Positions 1-6,256 of a stretch of DNA of 19,489 nucleotides are shown one piece after another. Source of the stretch: DASPUH01 sp964518505 (lineage in GTDB: Bacteria > Chloroflexota > Limnocylindria > Limnocylindrales > CSP1-4); contig CAZFGT010000045.1 of the NCBI GenBank assembly GCA_964518505.1, positions 1-19,489 on the forward strand. The letters run 5' to 3'. The notes under the pieces are model-generated. The model searched no databases. It saw only the letters and a program-made list of their open reading frames with translations, and was not told where the DNA came from. Positions within the stretch are counted from its first letter, which is position 1. Each line of letters starts with the position of its first letter. Made by a program: the position numbers and the translations under genes.

Positions 1-136
1 TGACGTGGGGGGTCAGTAACAGGCGGGGACATGGCCGTAGGGCGCGGACAGCGGCTGATGCCGCCATTTCCGGTCCTGGCAGGTCAAGGATCGACGGATC
101 CGACCTCCCAGGTCAGGGCACGGGAGCGTAAGGAAA
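1..136. other. Window edge, no gene recognised
   Basis: This stretch lies 3' of the minus-strand RCK gene and is cut by the window edge. I see no convincing coding region. Two small dyads are visible: TGAC-N7-GTCA at 1-15 and GACCT-CCC-AGGTC at 102-114. Neither is followed by a T-tract on either strand, so I do not call a terminator. Confidence 0.4.
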
Positions 137-826
137 CTAGGGCTGGCCCACCAGTTCGGGGGTCGGCTCGTCGCCGATCAGCTGCTCGTGCAGCTCGGCG
201 CTGCAGTCCGTGCGGGTGATGGCGATGACCTTGTCGCCGACCTCGAAGACGCTGTCAGGGCGGATCGCCTGGGCGATCTCGTCGCGGATGAGGATGAAGA
301 GGGTGCAGCCGTCGGGCAGGTGGATGTCGCCGGGATGCCTGCCGACGGCCGGCGAGCCGGGGCCGATCTGCGCCTCCAGGACCTCCAGCTCGCCGCCTTC
401 CAGCTGGGCCAGGTGGAGCAGCTCATGGACGGGGATGTCCTGCTCGATCGCGCCCAGGACCATCCGCGTGGGGCTGATGATCTCGTCTACCCCCAGGTGG
501 CGGAAGAGCGGCTCGTTGCGCGGGTTGTTGACGCGAGCGATGGTCCGCGGCACGGCGAAGTGGTGTTTGGCCATCTGGCACACGACGAGGTTGTCCTCAT
601 CGTCGCCGGTCACGGCGGCCACGATGGAGGCCCGGCTCGCCCCGGCCTCGGCGAGGTGCTTGCCCTCACAGCCGTCCTTGGCCATCACGATGCTGCCGAA
701 CTCATCGGCGATCTGATGGGCGCGGCGAGGGTCCTTCTCCAGCAGGACGAGCTCGTGGCCGGCAGCCAGCAGCTCCTTGGTCAGGAAGTAGCCGACCTTG
801 CCGCCGCCGACGACGATGACGTACAC
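137..826 (-). CDS. TrkA/RCK potassium-uptake regulatory protein with TrkA_N and TrkA_C domains
   Basis: This is a cytoplasmic NAD(H)-binding RCK protein of 229 residues that gates or regulates K+ transport. The Rossmann dinucleotide motif GGGKVG is at residues 7-12, followed by an acidic end of beta-2 (LLEKD). The TrkA_N fold fills about residues 1-140 and a TrkA_C (RCK_C) domain follows to the end. I start it at GTG 826, not further upstream, because the Rossmann strand begins there, AGGGAG (840-835) sits 8 nt upstream, and the GTG lies 2 nt after the stop of the preceding TrkA gene. The longer reading frame upstream only overlaps that gene. The pair of RCK genes beside an APC-type permease resembles mycobacterial ceoB/ceoC with the neighbouring permease gene (Rv2690c-Rv2692), recalled from memory. 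Family assignment is secure; the transporter partner is inferred. Confidence 0.9.
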   Translation of the reverse strand: MYVIVVGGGKVGYFLTKELLAAGHELVLLEKDPRRAHQIADEFGSIVMAKDGCEGKHLAEAGASRASIVAAVTGDDEDNLVVCQMAKHHFAVPRTIARVNNPRNEPLFRHLGVDEIISPTRMVLGAIEQDIPVHELLHLAQLEGGELEVLEAQIGPGSPAVGRHPGDIHLPDGCTLFILIRDEIAQAIRPDSVFEVGDKVIAITRTDCSAELHEQLIGDEPTPELVGQP

Positions 827-828
827 GC

Positions 829-1368
829 TCAGCGCTCCCTGGCGGAGGAGGCAGGTGCGCCGACGCTGCCGGGCAGGTTCGTCGCGGCGCCGCCGATATC
901 GGCCGGGCCGTGGGCGTGATGACCGGACGCGGTGCGCACCCCCTCGGCGCCGGGCATCGCCGGCAGCCCCGCGAAGCGGCCCAGGTCGTCGACCAGGGTC
1001 GTGGTCCGGCACAGGGTGGACAGGCCAAGGGTGGTGTAGGCCTCGGCGCGTACCGGGTCGTTGACCTTGGCCACGACATGGGGCACGGCGAAGATCTCTT
1101 CGGCCAGCTGGGCTGACAGGATGTTGCGGTTGTCGCCCTCGGTGAGGGCGAAGAAGTAGTCGGCGCCCTCCGTCCCGGCCCGGCGGAGGACGGCTTCATC
1201 GGTCCCGTCGCCGCGTACGGCGGTGCCCGGGAAGTCGGGCTCGAGCCGGGAGAACGCGTCGGTCGAGATGTCGATCACGACCACCTCGTGACCGGCCCGA
1301 GCGAGGTGCTCGGCGATGCCCGCGCCGACCCGTCCGCAGCCGACGACGATGGAGCGCATGGGGGCCAT
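829..1368 (-). CDS. TrkA_N-only RCK protein with disordered C-terminal tail
   Basis: This 179-residue protein is a second RCK-type NAD-binding regulator. The dinucleotide motif GCGRVG is at residues 10-15, with the acidic VIDIS end of beta-2 just after. The Rossmann/TrkA_N domain ends near residue 135. Instead of a TrkA_C domain there is a tail rich in Ala, Gly, His and Ser (about 136-179) with no recognisable fold. The start is ATG 1368, 3 nt after the UspA stop; ATG 1359 (Met4) is an alternative. It is followed 2 nt later by the full-length RCK gene, so the two are almost certainly co-translated and may form a hetero-oligomeric ring. Loss of TrkA_C suggests a nucleotide-sensing subunit without the second ligand domain; that role is inference. 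Confidence 0.87.
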   Translation of the reverse strand: MAPMRSIVVGCGRVGAGIAEHLARAGHEVVVIDISTDAFSRLEPDFPGTAVRGDGTDEAVLRRAGTEGADYFFALTEGDNRNILSAQLAEEIFAVPHVVAKVNDPVRAEAYTTLGLSTLCRTTTLVDDLGRFAGLPAMPGAEGVRTASGHHAHGPADIGGAATNLPGSVGAPASSARER

Positions 1369-1371
1369 CGT

Positions 1372-1872
1372 TCAGGCCCGCGCGCCCACGCCGGTGGGCA
1401 GGGGTGGCAGCGCCCGGTTCTCCACGGGCATCTGCTCGCGCGCCACGAGGACGCGGCAGGGGGCGTTCTGGAAGACGTACGGTACGGTCCGCCCGATGGC
1501 GAAATCGCCCCCGAAGCGGGTGCGATAGGGGAGACCCAGGACCATGATGTCGGCGCCCAGGGAGACGGCCTCGTCGACCAGGGCGGCACCGGGATGGCGC
1601 GCCTGGAGGAGGCTCGTCAGGAGGCGCGCCCCGAGGTCCTCCGCCGCTGCCTCGGCGTGGTCCAGGACGGCCGCCGCCTGCTCATTGCCGCTCGAGATGT
1701 CCTCGGACAGGTCGTGACTCCAGTCGACTTCGACGACGTGGACGCCGATCAGCTCGGCGCGCTGGCCGCGGACGAGCTGACAACCCAGGCGCACGACGAA
1801 GGGATCCGCCGTGCCGCCGCTGAGGCCCAGCACGACACGCTTAAGGGGCACGGCCGTGATGGACTCGGGCAT
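1372..1872 (-). CDS. UspA-family universal stress protein
   Basis: This 166-residue single-domain protein has the Usp alpha/beta fold: an N-terminal strand VVLGLSGGTADPFVV, a central helix with Glu and Ala, and a C-terminal segment DIMVLGLPYRTRFGGDF...IGRTVPYVFQNAPCRVLVAR that corresponds to the Usp nucleotide loop G-2x-G-9x-G(S/T). The match to that loop is loose (GLPYRTRFGG rather than GSRGRGG), so ATP binding is uncertain. I choose ATG 1872 over GTG 1890 because a TACCCT box (1886-1881) ends 8 nt before it, as at other genes here. Usp proteins often occur with K+ and ion transporters, and here the gene sits between the KimA-like permease and two RCK proteins, so a role in controlling K+ uptake is likely. 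Confidence 0.85.
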   Translation of the reverse strand: MPESITAVPLKRVVLGLSGGTADPFVVRLGCQLVRGQRAELIGVHVVEVDWSHDLSEDISSGNEQAAAVLDHAEAAAEDLGARLLTSLLQARHPGAALVDEAVSLGADIMVLGLPYRTRFGGDFAIGRTVPYVFQNAPCRVLVAREQMPVENRALPPLPTGVGARA

Positions 1873-1880
1873 CGGCGCGA

Positions 1881-1886
1881 AGGGTA
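1881..1886 (-). promoter_or_regulatory. Predicted -10 box of the usp-RCK-RCK operon
   Basis: Read on the minus strand this is TACCCT, ending 8 nt before ATG 1872. The same TANNNT-to-start spacing recurs at seven other genes in the window. No good -35 is present: a TTGACC lies 21 nt upstream, too far for a standard spacer. The transcript would be nearly leaderless. Confidence 0.5.
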
Positions 1887-1909
1887 GCACCGCGCGGTCG
1901 CACCCACGG

Positions 1910-3988
1910 TCAAGTGTCGCGGCGGTAGGGGATGGTGGCGATGACCGTGTGGGGCCGGCCCACCAGCGCCTGGCGCAGGCGGTTGGTGACCTGGTTGTAC
2001 AGCACGCGATCCCACCAGTGACGGCCGACGTATTCGGGCAGCACGACGATGGTGATGATCGACGGGTCGTTGTAGGTGACGTCCAGGTAGGCCACGAACG
2101 GGTTCACCAGGGACCGGAACGGCGACTCGACGATGACCACCGGCACGCCCGGCAACTGGCGCTCGAAGCGCGCCCGGACGCGTTCCGCCGCCTCCAGGTC
2201 GTCCGTGATGTGGACGCACACCACGTTGTCGGAGATGGAGCGGCCGAAGTTCACCGCGGTCACCACCGCCCGCGTCAGGCCCGGCACGGGGATGACCACG
2301 CGCTGCTTGCGGTGCGGCGGGCCGATCACGACATCCGGCCGCACCTCAAGTTCCTGGGCCTGGCTGCGGTACTCGTGGTGGATGAACAGCATCAGGCCGA
2401 CGAGCGTGGGGATGATGACCGCCACGAGGAGCGACTCGGGCGCCTTGGCCACCAGCACCACGACCGACACGACGCCGGTCAGGGCACAGCCGAAGGCGTT
2501 GATGGCCATCCGCCGGCGCCAACCGGGTTCGCGCGTCTGCCGCCAGTGGCGGACCATGCCGCCCTGGCTGATGGTGAAGCTCACGAAGACACCCACCGAA
2601 TAGAGCGGGATGAGGGCCGTCGTCTCGCCGCGGAAGAACAGCAGGACGCCGGCGCTGATCGCCCCCAGCAGCAGGATGCCCAGGGTGAACGCCAGGCGGT
2701 CGCCGCGGAAGGCGAAGTGGCGCGGCATGTAGCCGTCCTGGGCCAGGATCGCCGCCAGCCGGGGGAAGGCGTTGAAGCTCGTGTTGGCGGCCAGGAACAG
2801 GATCAGCGCGGTGAAGATCTGGAAGAGGTAGAAGCCGGGCGAGTCGGCGCCGTAGACCAGGCTGGCCACCTGCGCGACCACCGTCAACTGGACCTTGCCC
2901 GTCGTGGGGTCGTCCACCGCGACCACGCCGAAGTGCTGCGCCACGAACGTGATGCCCACGAAGAGGACGGCCAGGAGGATGGCCATCGCGGTCAGCGTCT
3001 GGGCCGCGTTGTGGGCCTCGGACGGCTTGGGTTTGAACGCCGTCACGCCGTTGGCGATGGCCTCGGTCCCGGTCAGGGCCACCGAGCCGGCGGCGAAGGC
3101 GCGCAGCAGCAGCAGCAGGCCCACCGTGCTCACGGTGTCGTGGATGGGCGCGGCCGGCAGCGGGTCCGGCGGCGCCCCGCCGGCGCCCTGGAAGACGATG
3201 CGGGCCACCCCGATACCGACCATCAAGAGGGCGCTGCCCACGAACAGGTAGGTCGGGATGGCGAAGATGTTGCCCGACTCACGGATGCCCCGGAGGTTGC
3301 CCAGGGTGATGAGACCCACGGCGAGGACGCCGATCTCCACGTTCAAGGGGGCGAGTGCCGGCAGGGCCGAGGTCATCTGCTCGACGCCGGACGAGGTGCT
3401 CACGGCGACGGTCATGATGTAGTCGACGAGCAGGGCGGCCGCCGCGATCAGGGCGGCGTAGCGCCCCAGGTTGGCCTTGCCGACGGCGTACGCCCCGCCG
3501 CCGTTCGGATAGGCGTAGCCGATCTGGCGGTAGCTGGTGGAGACGACGGCCAGCATGATGGCGATGGCGATGGCGATGCCCAGGCTGAAGGTCAGGGCGG
3601 CCGCGCCGGCCAGGACCAGGACGCGCAGGATCTCCTCGGTCGCGTAGGCGCTCGACGAGATGGCGTCTGAGCTGAAGATGGCCAGCGCCTTGCGCTTGGA
3701 GAGGCGCTCCCCGATCTCCTCCTCCGTGGCCAGCGGGCGGCCCAGGAGTGATCGCCTGATGCGCGCCAGCGCCTTGCCCAGCGGCGTCGTCGGCTCGCTG
3801 GCCTTGGCGCGCGCCACGAGGACGCCCGGGCCCTCGTAGCGGAAGTAGGCCGCCCGGGGTCGTTCCACCCGCACCCGGCGATCGCCTGGCTTGAGGCCGA
3901 CCAGACCCGCCGGTCTTCTGGCGGGGTCCTCCGGGCCGGGCGGGCCGGGCGGACCGGGCGGACCTGGCGGGCCGGGCGGACCGCTCAT
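1910..3988 (-). CDS. KimA-type APC-superfamily potassium importer
   Basis: This 692-residue integral membrane protein belongs to the APC superfamily and most resembles the K+/H+ symporter KimA (YdaO) of Bacillus subtilis. The signature FSSDAISSSAYATEEIL holds Asp108 and Tyr115, seven apart as Asp36 and Tyr43 are in KimA (from memory), and SVALTGTEAI keeps the Thr-x-x-Glu pair of the K+ site. About 12 membrane segments span roughly residues 120-540. A soluble alpha/beta domain of about 150 residues follows, as in KimA, where it binds c-di-AMP. The first 65 residues are an extra extension that begins with five Gly-Pro-Pro triplets (residues 3-17). ATG 3988 overlaps the phosphoesterase stop as ATGA, which supports this start; GTG codons near residues 39-41 are alternatives. 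K+ as substrate is inferred from motifs and from the neighbouring RCK genes. Confidence 0.87.
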   Translation of the reverse strand: MSGPPGPPGPPGPPGPPGPEDPARRPAGLVGLKPGDRRVRVERPRAAYFRYEGPGVLVARAKASEPTTPLGKALARIRRSLLGRPLATEEEIGERLSKRKALAIFSSDAISSSAYATEEILRVLVLAGAAALTFSLGIAIAIAIMLAVVSTSYRQIGYAYPNGGGAYAVGKANLGRYAALIAAAALLVDYIMTVAVSTSSGVEQMTSALPALAPLNVEIGVLAVGLITLGNLRGIRESGNIFAIPTYLFVGSALLMVGIGVARIVFQGAGGAPPDPLPAAPIHDTVSTVGLLLLLRAFAAGSVALTGTEAIANGVTAFKPKPSEAHNAAQTLTAMAILLAVLFVGITFVAQHFGVVAVDDPTTGKVQLTVVAQVASLVYGADSPGFYLFQIFTALILFLAANTSFNAFPRLAAILAQDGYMPRHFAFRGDRLAFTLGILLLGAISAGVLLFFRGETTALIPLYSVGVFVSFTISQGGMVRHWRQTREPGWRRRMAINAFGCALTGVVSVVVLVAKAPESLLVAVIIPTLVGLMLFIHHEYRSQAQELEVRPDVVIGPPHRKQRVVIPVPGLTRAVVTAVNFGRSISDNVVCVHITDDLEAAERVRARFERQLPGVPVVIVESPFRSLVNPFVAYLDVTYNDPSIITIVVLPEYVGRHWWDRVLYNQVTNRLRQALVGRPHTVIATIPYRRDT
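3934..3985 (-). repeat. 9-bp tandem repeat encoding Gly-Pro-Pro triplets
   Basis: The 5' end of the permease gene is built of near-identical 9-bp units (GGTCCGCCC-type on the coding strand), giving GPP GPP GPP GPP GPP GPE at residues 3-20. The units differ at wobble positions. This is a collagen-like stretch and a run of PPG ribosome-stalling motifs. Confidence 0.8.
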
Positions 3989-4707
3989 AGGCCGCGGTCG
4001 AGGCGATCGATCAGGCGTTTCGGGAGGCCGACCTCGCGCATGCGGGCCTGCACTTCGGGGATGTCGTACGCCACGCGATGCCAGGTCGCGCGGCGGGCCT
4101 CCACGTCCAGGACGAGGACCGATGCACGCGGGTCGCCGTCACGGGGCTGGCCGACGCTGCCGGGGTTGAGCAGGACGGGCCGCTCATCGAGCTGCAGCTC
4201 GGCCCGGTCCGAGGGGCCCGATGTCTCGACGGTGCCGCCCTGGGCGCGGAAGACACGGGGATCGTGCGTGTGCCCGAAGAGGCCGTAGGGCGTGGTCAGG
4301 TCGTCGAGCCCGGCCCGGGCGACGGCGGTCGAGGCGATGTACTCCCAGATGGGGTCCCGCGGGCTGCCGTGGACCAGGGTGAAGGCGCCTTCGGTGCGCC
4401 GCTCCGGGAGGGCCAGCAGGGCCGCTTTCGACGCCGGCGTGAGGACGCGCGCGGTCCACTCGATGGCCACCCGGGCGTCCTCGTTGAACCAGTCGGCGTC
4501 GATGAGCCCCGTCGCCGCCGAGTCATGGTTGCCGCGCACCCCGATGGCGCCTTCGCGGGTCAGGCGTTCCACGACCTCGTTGGGCTGGGGCCCGTAGCCG
4601 ACCGTGTCGCCGAGGTGCCAGACGGCATCGAACGGTGCGACGGCGGCCAGGACCGCCTCGAGCGCAGGCAGGTTGGCGTGGATGTCCGAGAGCACCGCGA
4701 CACGCAC
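3985..4707 (-). CDS. Calcineurin-like metallophosphoesterase (YfcE/MJ0936-type)
   Basis: This 240-residue cytoplasmic phosphoesterase has every metal-binding motif of the family in order: SDIH near residue 8 (Asp and His), HLGDTVGYG near 32, GNHD near 59, LVHGSPRD near 114 and FGHTHDP near 145. These build a two-metal site that hydrolyses a phosphodiester or phosphomonoester; the substrate cannot be read from sequence. Proteins of this size are usually stand-alone phosphodiesterases. The gene begins 4 nt after the rsmG stop and its own stop overlaps the permease start (ATGA), so the three genes are one translational unit. Whether the phosphodiesterase modulates a nucleotide ligand of the permease is only a suggestion from position. 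Confidence 0.9.
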   Translation of the reverse strand: MRVAVLSDIHANLPALEAVLAAVAPFDAVWHLGDTVGYGPQPNEVVERLTREGAIGVRGNHDSAATGLIDADWFNEDARVAIEWTARVLTPASKAALLALPERRTEGAFTLVHGSPRDPIWEYIASTAVARAGLDDLTTPYGLFGHTHDPRVFRAQGGTVETSGPSDRAELQLDERPVLLNPGSVGQPRDGDPRASVLVLDVEARRATWHRVAYDIPEVQARMREVGLPKRLIDRLDRGL

Positions 4708-4711
4708 CGGG

Positions 4712-5629
4712 TCAGCCTAGCAGGCGACTCCCTCGGCTCGCGGCGGTACCCGCGGGACCCGCCTGCACCAGCACGAGACGGTGCCCCTCCAGCCCGGCGA
4801 TCCCCCGTGGTAGGCGGATGCGCTCGACCCGCGGAGGGGCGCCCCCCAGGCGGGCGATGGTGGCCCGTGCCGCATCCACCTCCGCGTGGAGCGCGCCGTC
4901 GCCGCCCTCGCGCTTCCAGGCGACCAGCAGGCCTCCGGCGCGCAGCAGGGGCAGGCCGAGCTCGGCGATGCGCGCCAGCGACCCCACGGCCCGCACCGTG
5001 ACCAGGTCGAAGCTGGCCCGCCGGCCGCCCGGACCAGCCAGCGCCTCCGCCCGGCGCCGCTCGACTTCCAGCGCCGGCGTCGCGCCGTCCCCGCCCAGGG
5101 CCCGGGTCACAGCCGCTGCGGCCACGTCCAGGAAGCGCGCCTTCTTGCCCACCGATTCGATGAGGACCGCGCGGGAGGCGGGCAGCACGACCGCCAGGGG
5201 CAGACCGGGGTACCCGCCGCCGCTGCCGATATCGGCCAGCCGCGGCGCGGAGCCGACCCAGCGGCGCACCAGAGGCACGGCGGAGAGGCTGTCGAGGATG
5301 TGGGCCACGGCCAGGCGTTCCGGGTCGCGGACGGAGGTGAGGTTGATGGAGCCGGTCCATGCCAGCAGGAGGCGCGCGTGGGCGTCCAGCGCCGCGAGCA
5401 TCGGTCCGTCCAGGGTGAGGCCCCAGGCCGCGCAGCCGGCCTCGATCAGTTCGCGGACCGCGACGGGCAAGGGCGGCAGCGTCGCTGCGTCGTCAGGAAG
5501 GGGGTCGCGCTCCGGCGCGGGCGAACGCGTCGGGAGCGGCTGGGCCCGGCCAGAGCGGCGCTCCTCATGCATCCGTTCCAGCACGTCTGGCCCGGGCCGC
5601 TCCCGAGCGCGGGACGTTCGTCGCACCAT
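4712..5629 (-). CDS. rsmG: 16S rRNA (guanine527-N7)-methyltransferase RsmG
   Basis: RsmG (GidB) methylates N7 of G527 in helix 18 of 16S rRNA using S-adenosylmethionine. The core is intact: AHILDSLSAVPL (about residues 108-119), the SAM loop LADIGSGGGYPGLPLAV (about 129-145), ESVGKKARFL, and DLVTVRAVGSLA. The protein is 305 residues, longer than the usual 210-250 because of an Arg/Pro-rich N-terminal extension of about 60 residues with no recognisable fold. ATG 5629 gives the full length; ATG 5572 (Met20) is a plausible shorter start, and neither has a strong Shine-Dalgarno sequence. It is the first gene of the rsmG-phosphoesterase-permease unit. In many bacteria rsmG lies close to oriC, which matters for the DnaA-box-like sites just upstream. 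Confidence 0.93.
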   Translation of the reverse strand: MVRRTSRARERPGPDVLERMHEERRSGRAQPLPTRSPAPERDPLPDDAATLPPLPVAVRELIEAGCAAWGLTLDGPMLAALDAHARLLLAWTGSINLTSVRDPERLAVAHILDSLSAVPLVRRWVGSAPRLADIGSGGGYPGLPLAVVLPASRAVLIESVGKKARFLDVAAAAVTRALGGDGATPALEVERRRAEALAGPGGRRASFDLVTVRAVGSLARIAELGLPLLRAGGLLVAWKREGGDGALHAEVDAARATIARLGGAPPRVERIRLPRGIAGLEGHRLVLVQAGPAGTAASRGSRLLG

Positions 5630-5664
5630 GGACCGTTCAGTCTTCCGCCGTCCGTCCGGGACGT

Positions 5665-5684
5665 CGATCCGATCTCGCGGATCG
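5665..5684. repeat. Perfect 7-bp inverted repeat in the rsmG leader
   Basis: CGATCCG at 5665-5671 and CGGATCG at 5678-5684 are separated by ATCTCG. GATC occurs three times within it. It could be a hairpin in the rsmG 5' untranslated region or a protein-binding dyad. Confidence 0.55.
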
Positions 5685-5790
5685 CCTCGCGGGCGGCGTT
5701 ACCGTACTTGGTCCGTGCCGCCGCCGGTCGACCGGGGGCGGTGGTGCAGGGGTCGCAGTGTGGTCTCCGGCACCAGCCGCGTCAACGGAC

Positions 5791-5831
5791 TTATCCACCA
5801 GCCACGGACCATTCGTGGGGGTGGTGGATAA
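5791..5831. promoter_or_regulatory. Inverted pair of DnaA-box-like sites forming a nested dyad
   Basis: TTATCCACCA (5791-5800) and its exact reverse complement TGGTGGATAA (5822-5831) face each other across 21 nt. The first nine bases match the DnaA box TTATCCACA at 8 of 9. An inner dyad CCACG (5802-5806)/CGTGG (5814-5818) is offset by one base, so the whole could also fold as one long hairpin. A third site, TGTGGAAAG at 5854-5862, matches 7 of 9 on the minus strand. Confidence 0.5.
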
Positions 5832-5866
5832 CTGGCCAGCGGGGTGCCGCCGCTGTGGAAAGACGC

Positions 5867-6190
5867 TCAGTCCCCGGTGGGCCGCGGCGTCCGTACGGGG
5901 CGGCCGAGCGAGCGGCGCACCACGTCGAGCACCTCGTCCGTGTAGGCCTGCGCATCCCCCGTCTCGACCGCCGTGCGCAGGCAGCCCGCGACGTGATCCT
6001 CCAGGACCAGGAGCGCCACGGCGTCCACGGCGGCGCGCAGGGCGGCCGTCTGCTGCAGGATGTCGATGCAGTACTCGTCGCGTTCGATCATGCGGCCGAT
6101 GCCCCGCACCTGCCCCTCGATGCGCGACAGGCGCCGGACCAGCTGCGCCCGATCCTTGCTGTAGCTGTGGCGGAAGGTCGTCTCGCTCAT
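5867..6190 (-). CDS. csoR: CsoR-family copper-sensing transcriptional repressor
   Basis: This 107-residue all-helical repressor belongs to the CsoR/RcnR/FrmR family (DUF156). The family core RLSRIEGQVRGIGRMIERDEYC is intact. The Cu(I) ligand triad is present as Cys41, His66 and Cys70, with the spacing of Cys36-His61-Cys65 in Mycobacterium tuberculosis CsoR, which argues for copper rather than nickel (RcnR) or formaldehyde (FrmR) sensing. Tyr40 before the first Cys is also typical. Start ATG 6190 is embedded in a 17-bp dyad (6189-6205) that looks like its own operator, and a TATACT box lies 10 nt upstream. No copper exporter or chaperone is in the window, so any regulon lies elsewhere apart from probable autoregulation. 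Confidence 0.92.
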   Translation of the reverse strand: MSETTFRHSYSKDRAQLVRRLSRIEGQVRGIGRMIERDEYCIDILQQTAALRAAVDAVALLVLEDHVAGCLRTAVETGDAQAYTDEVLDVVRRSLGRPVRTPRPTGD

Positions 6191-6205
6191 ACTGGGAGGG
6201 AGTAT
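6189..6205. promoter_or_regulatory. Probable CsoR operator overlapping the csoR start codon
   Basis: The plus strand reads ATACT-GGGAGGG-AGTAT, a perfect 5-bp dyad around a G-tract. It fits the TACT-G6-N-AGTA layout known for RcnR-type (type 1) operators of the CsoR family. It overlaps both the TATACT -10 box and the csoR ATG, so a bound repressor would block RNA polymerase directly. Confidence 0.7.
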
Positions 6206-6206
6206 A
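6201..6206 (-). promoter_or_regulatory. Predicted -10 box of csoR
   Basis: TATACT on the minus strand, 10 nt before ATG 6190 and inside the operator dyad. No convincing -35 is seen in the GC-rich sequence upstream. Confidence 0.55.
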
Positions 6207-6242
6207 CACGTCGGCGGGGCAGCGGCTGCCGCCGGAGACCGT

Positions 6243-6248
6243 TAGACT
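6243..6248 (+). promoter_or_regulatory. Predicted -10 box of the zinc-knuckle/hpt operon
   Basis: TAGACT ends 8 nt before ATG 6257, with no Shine-Dalgarno sequence between. The identical hexamer precedes the ThDP-enzyme gene at 18271 at nearly the same distance. Confidence 0.5.
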
Positions 6249-6256
6249 GCGGGCCG

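Larger units (their letters stand above)
5630..5866. other. csoR-rsmG intergenic region with dyads and DnaA-box-like sites
   Basis: This 237-bp gap is long for so compact a region. It holds a perfect inverted repeat CGATCCG-N6-CGGATCG (5665-5684) in the rsmG leader, two facing DnaA-box-like 9-mers (5791-5799 and 5823-5831) and a third weaker one (5854-5862). I see no AT-rich unwinding element and no T-tract terminator. AAGACT ending 9 nt before ATG 5629 on the minus strand is a weak -10 candidate for rsmG. Confidence 0.6.

Noticed and set aside
1811..3670. Long plus-strand reading frame of 619 codons across the permease gene
   Set aside because: It is antisense to a clearly homologous KimA-type gene and encodes Asp/His/Gln/Arg-rich low-complexity sequence typical of GC-rich shadows.
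5791..5831. Terminator hairpin for csoR
   Set aside because: The dyad could fold as a hairpin, but no T-run follows in the csoR direction, and the outer arms match DnaA boxes at 8 of 9 positions.
4886..6256. Upstream extension of the zinc-knuckle gene giving a 579-residue protein
   Set aside because: The added part is antisense to rsmG and csoR and has no homology; TAGACT 8 nt before ATG 6257 supports the short form.
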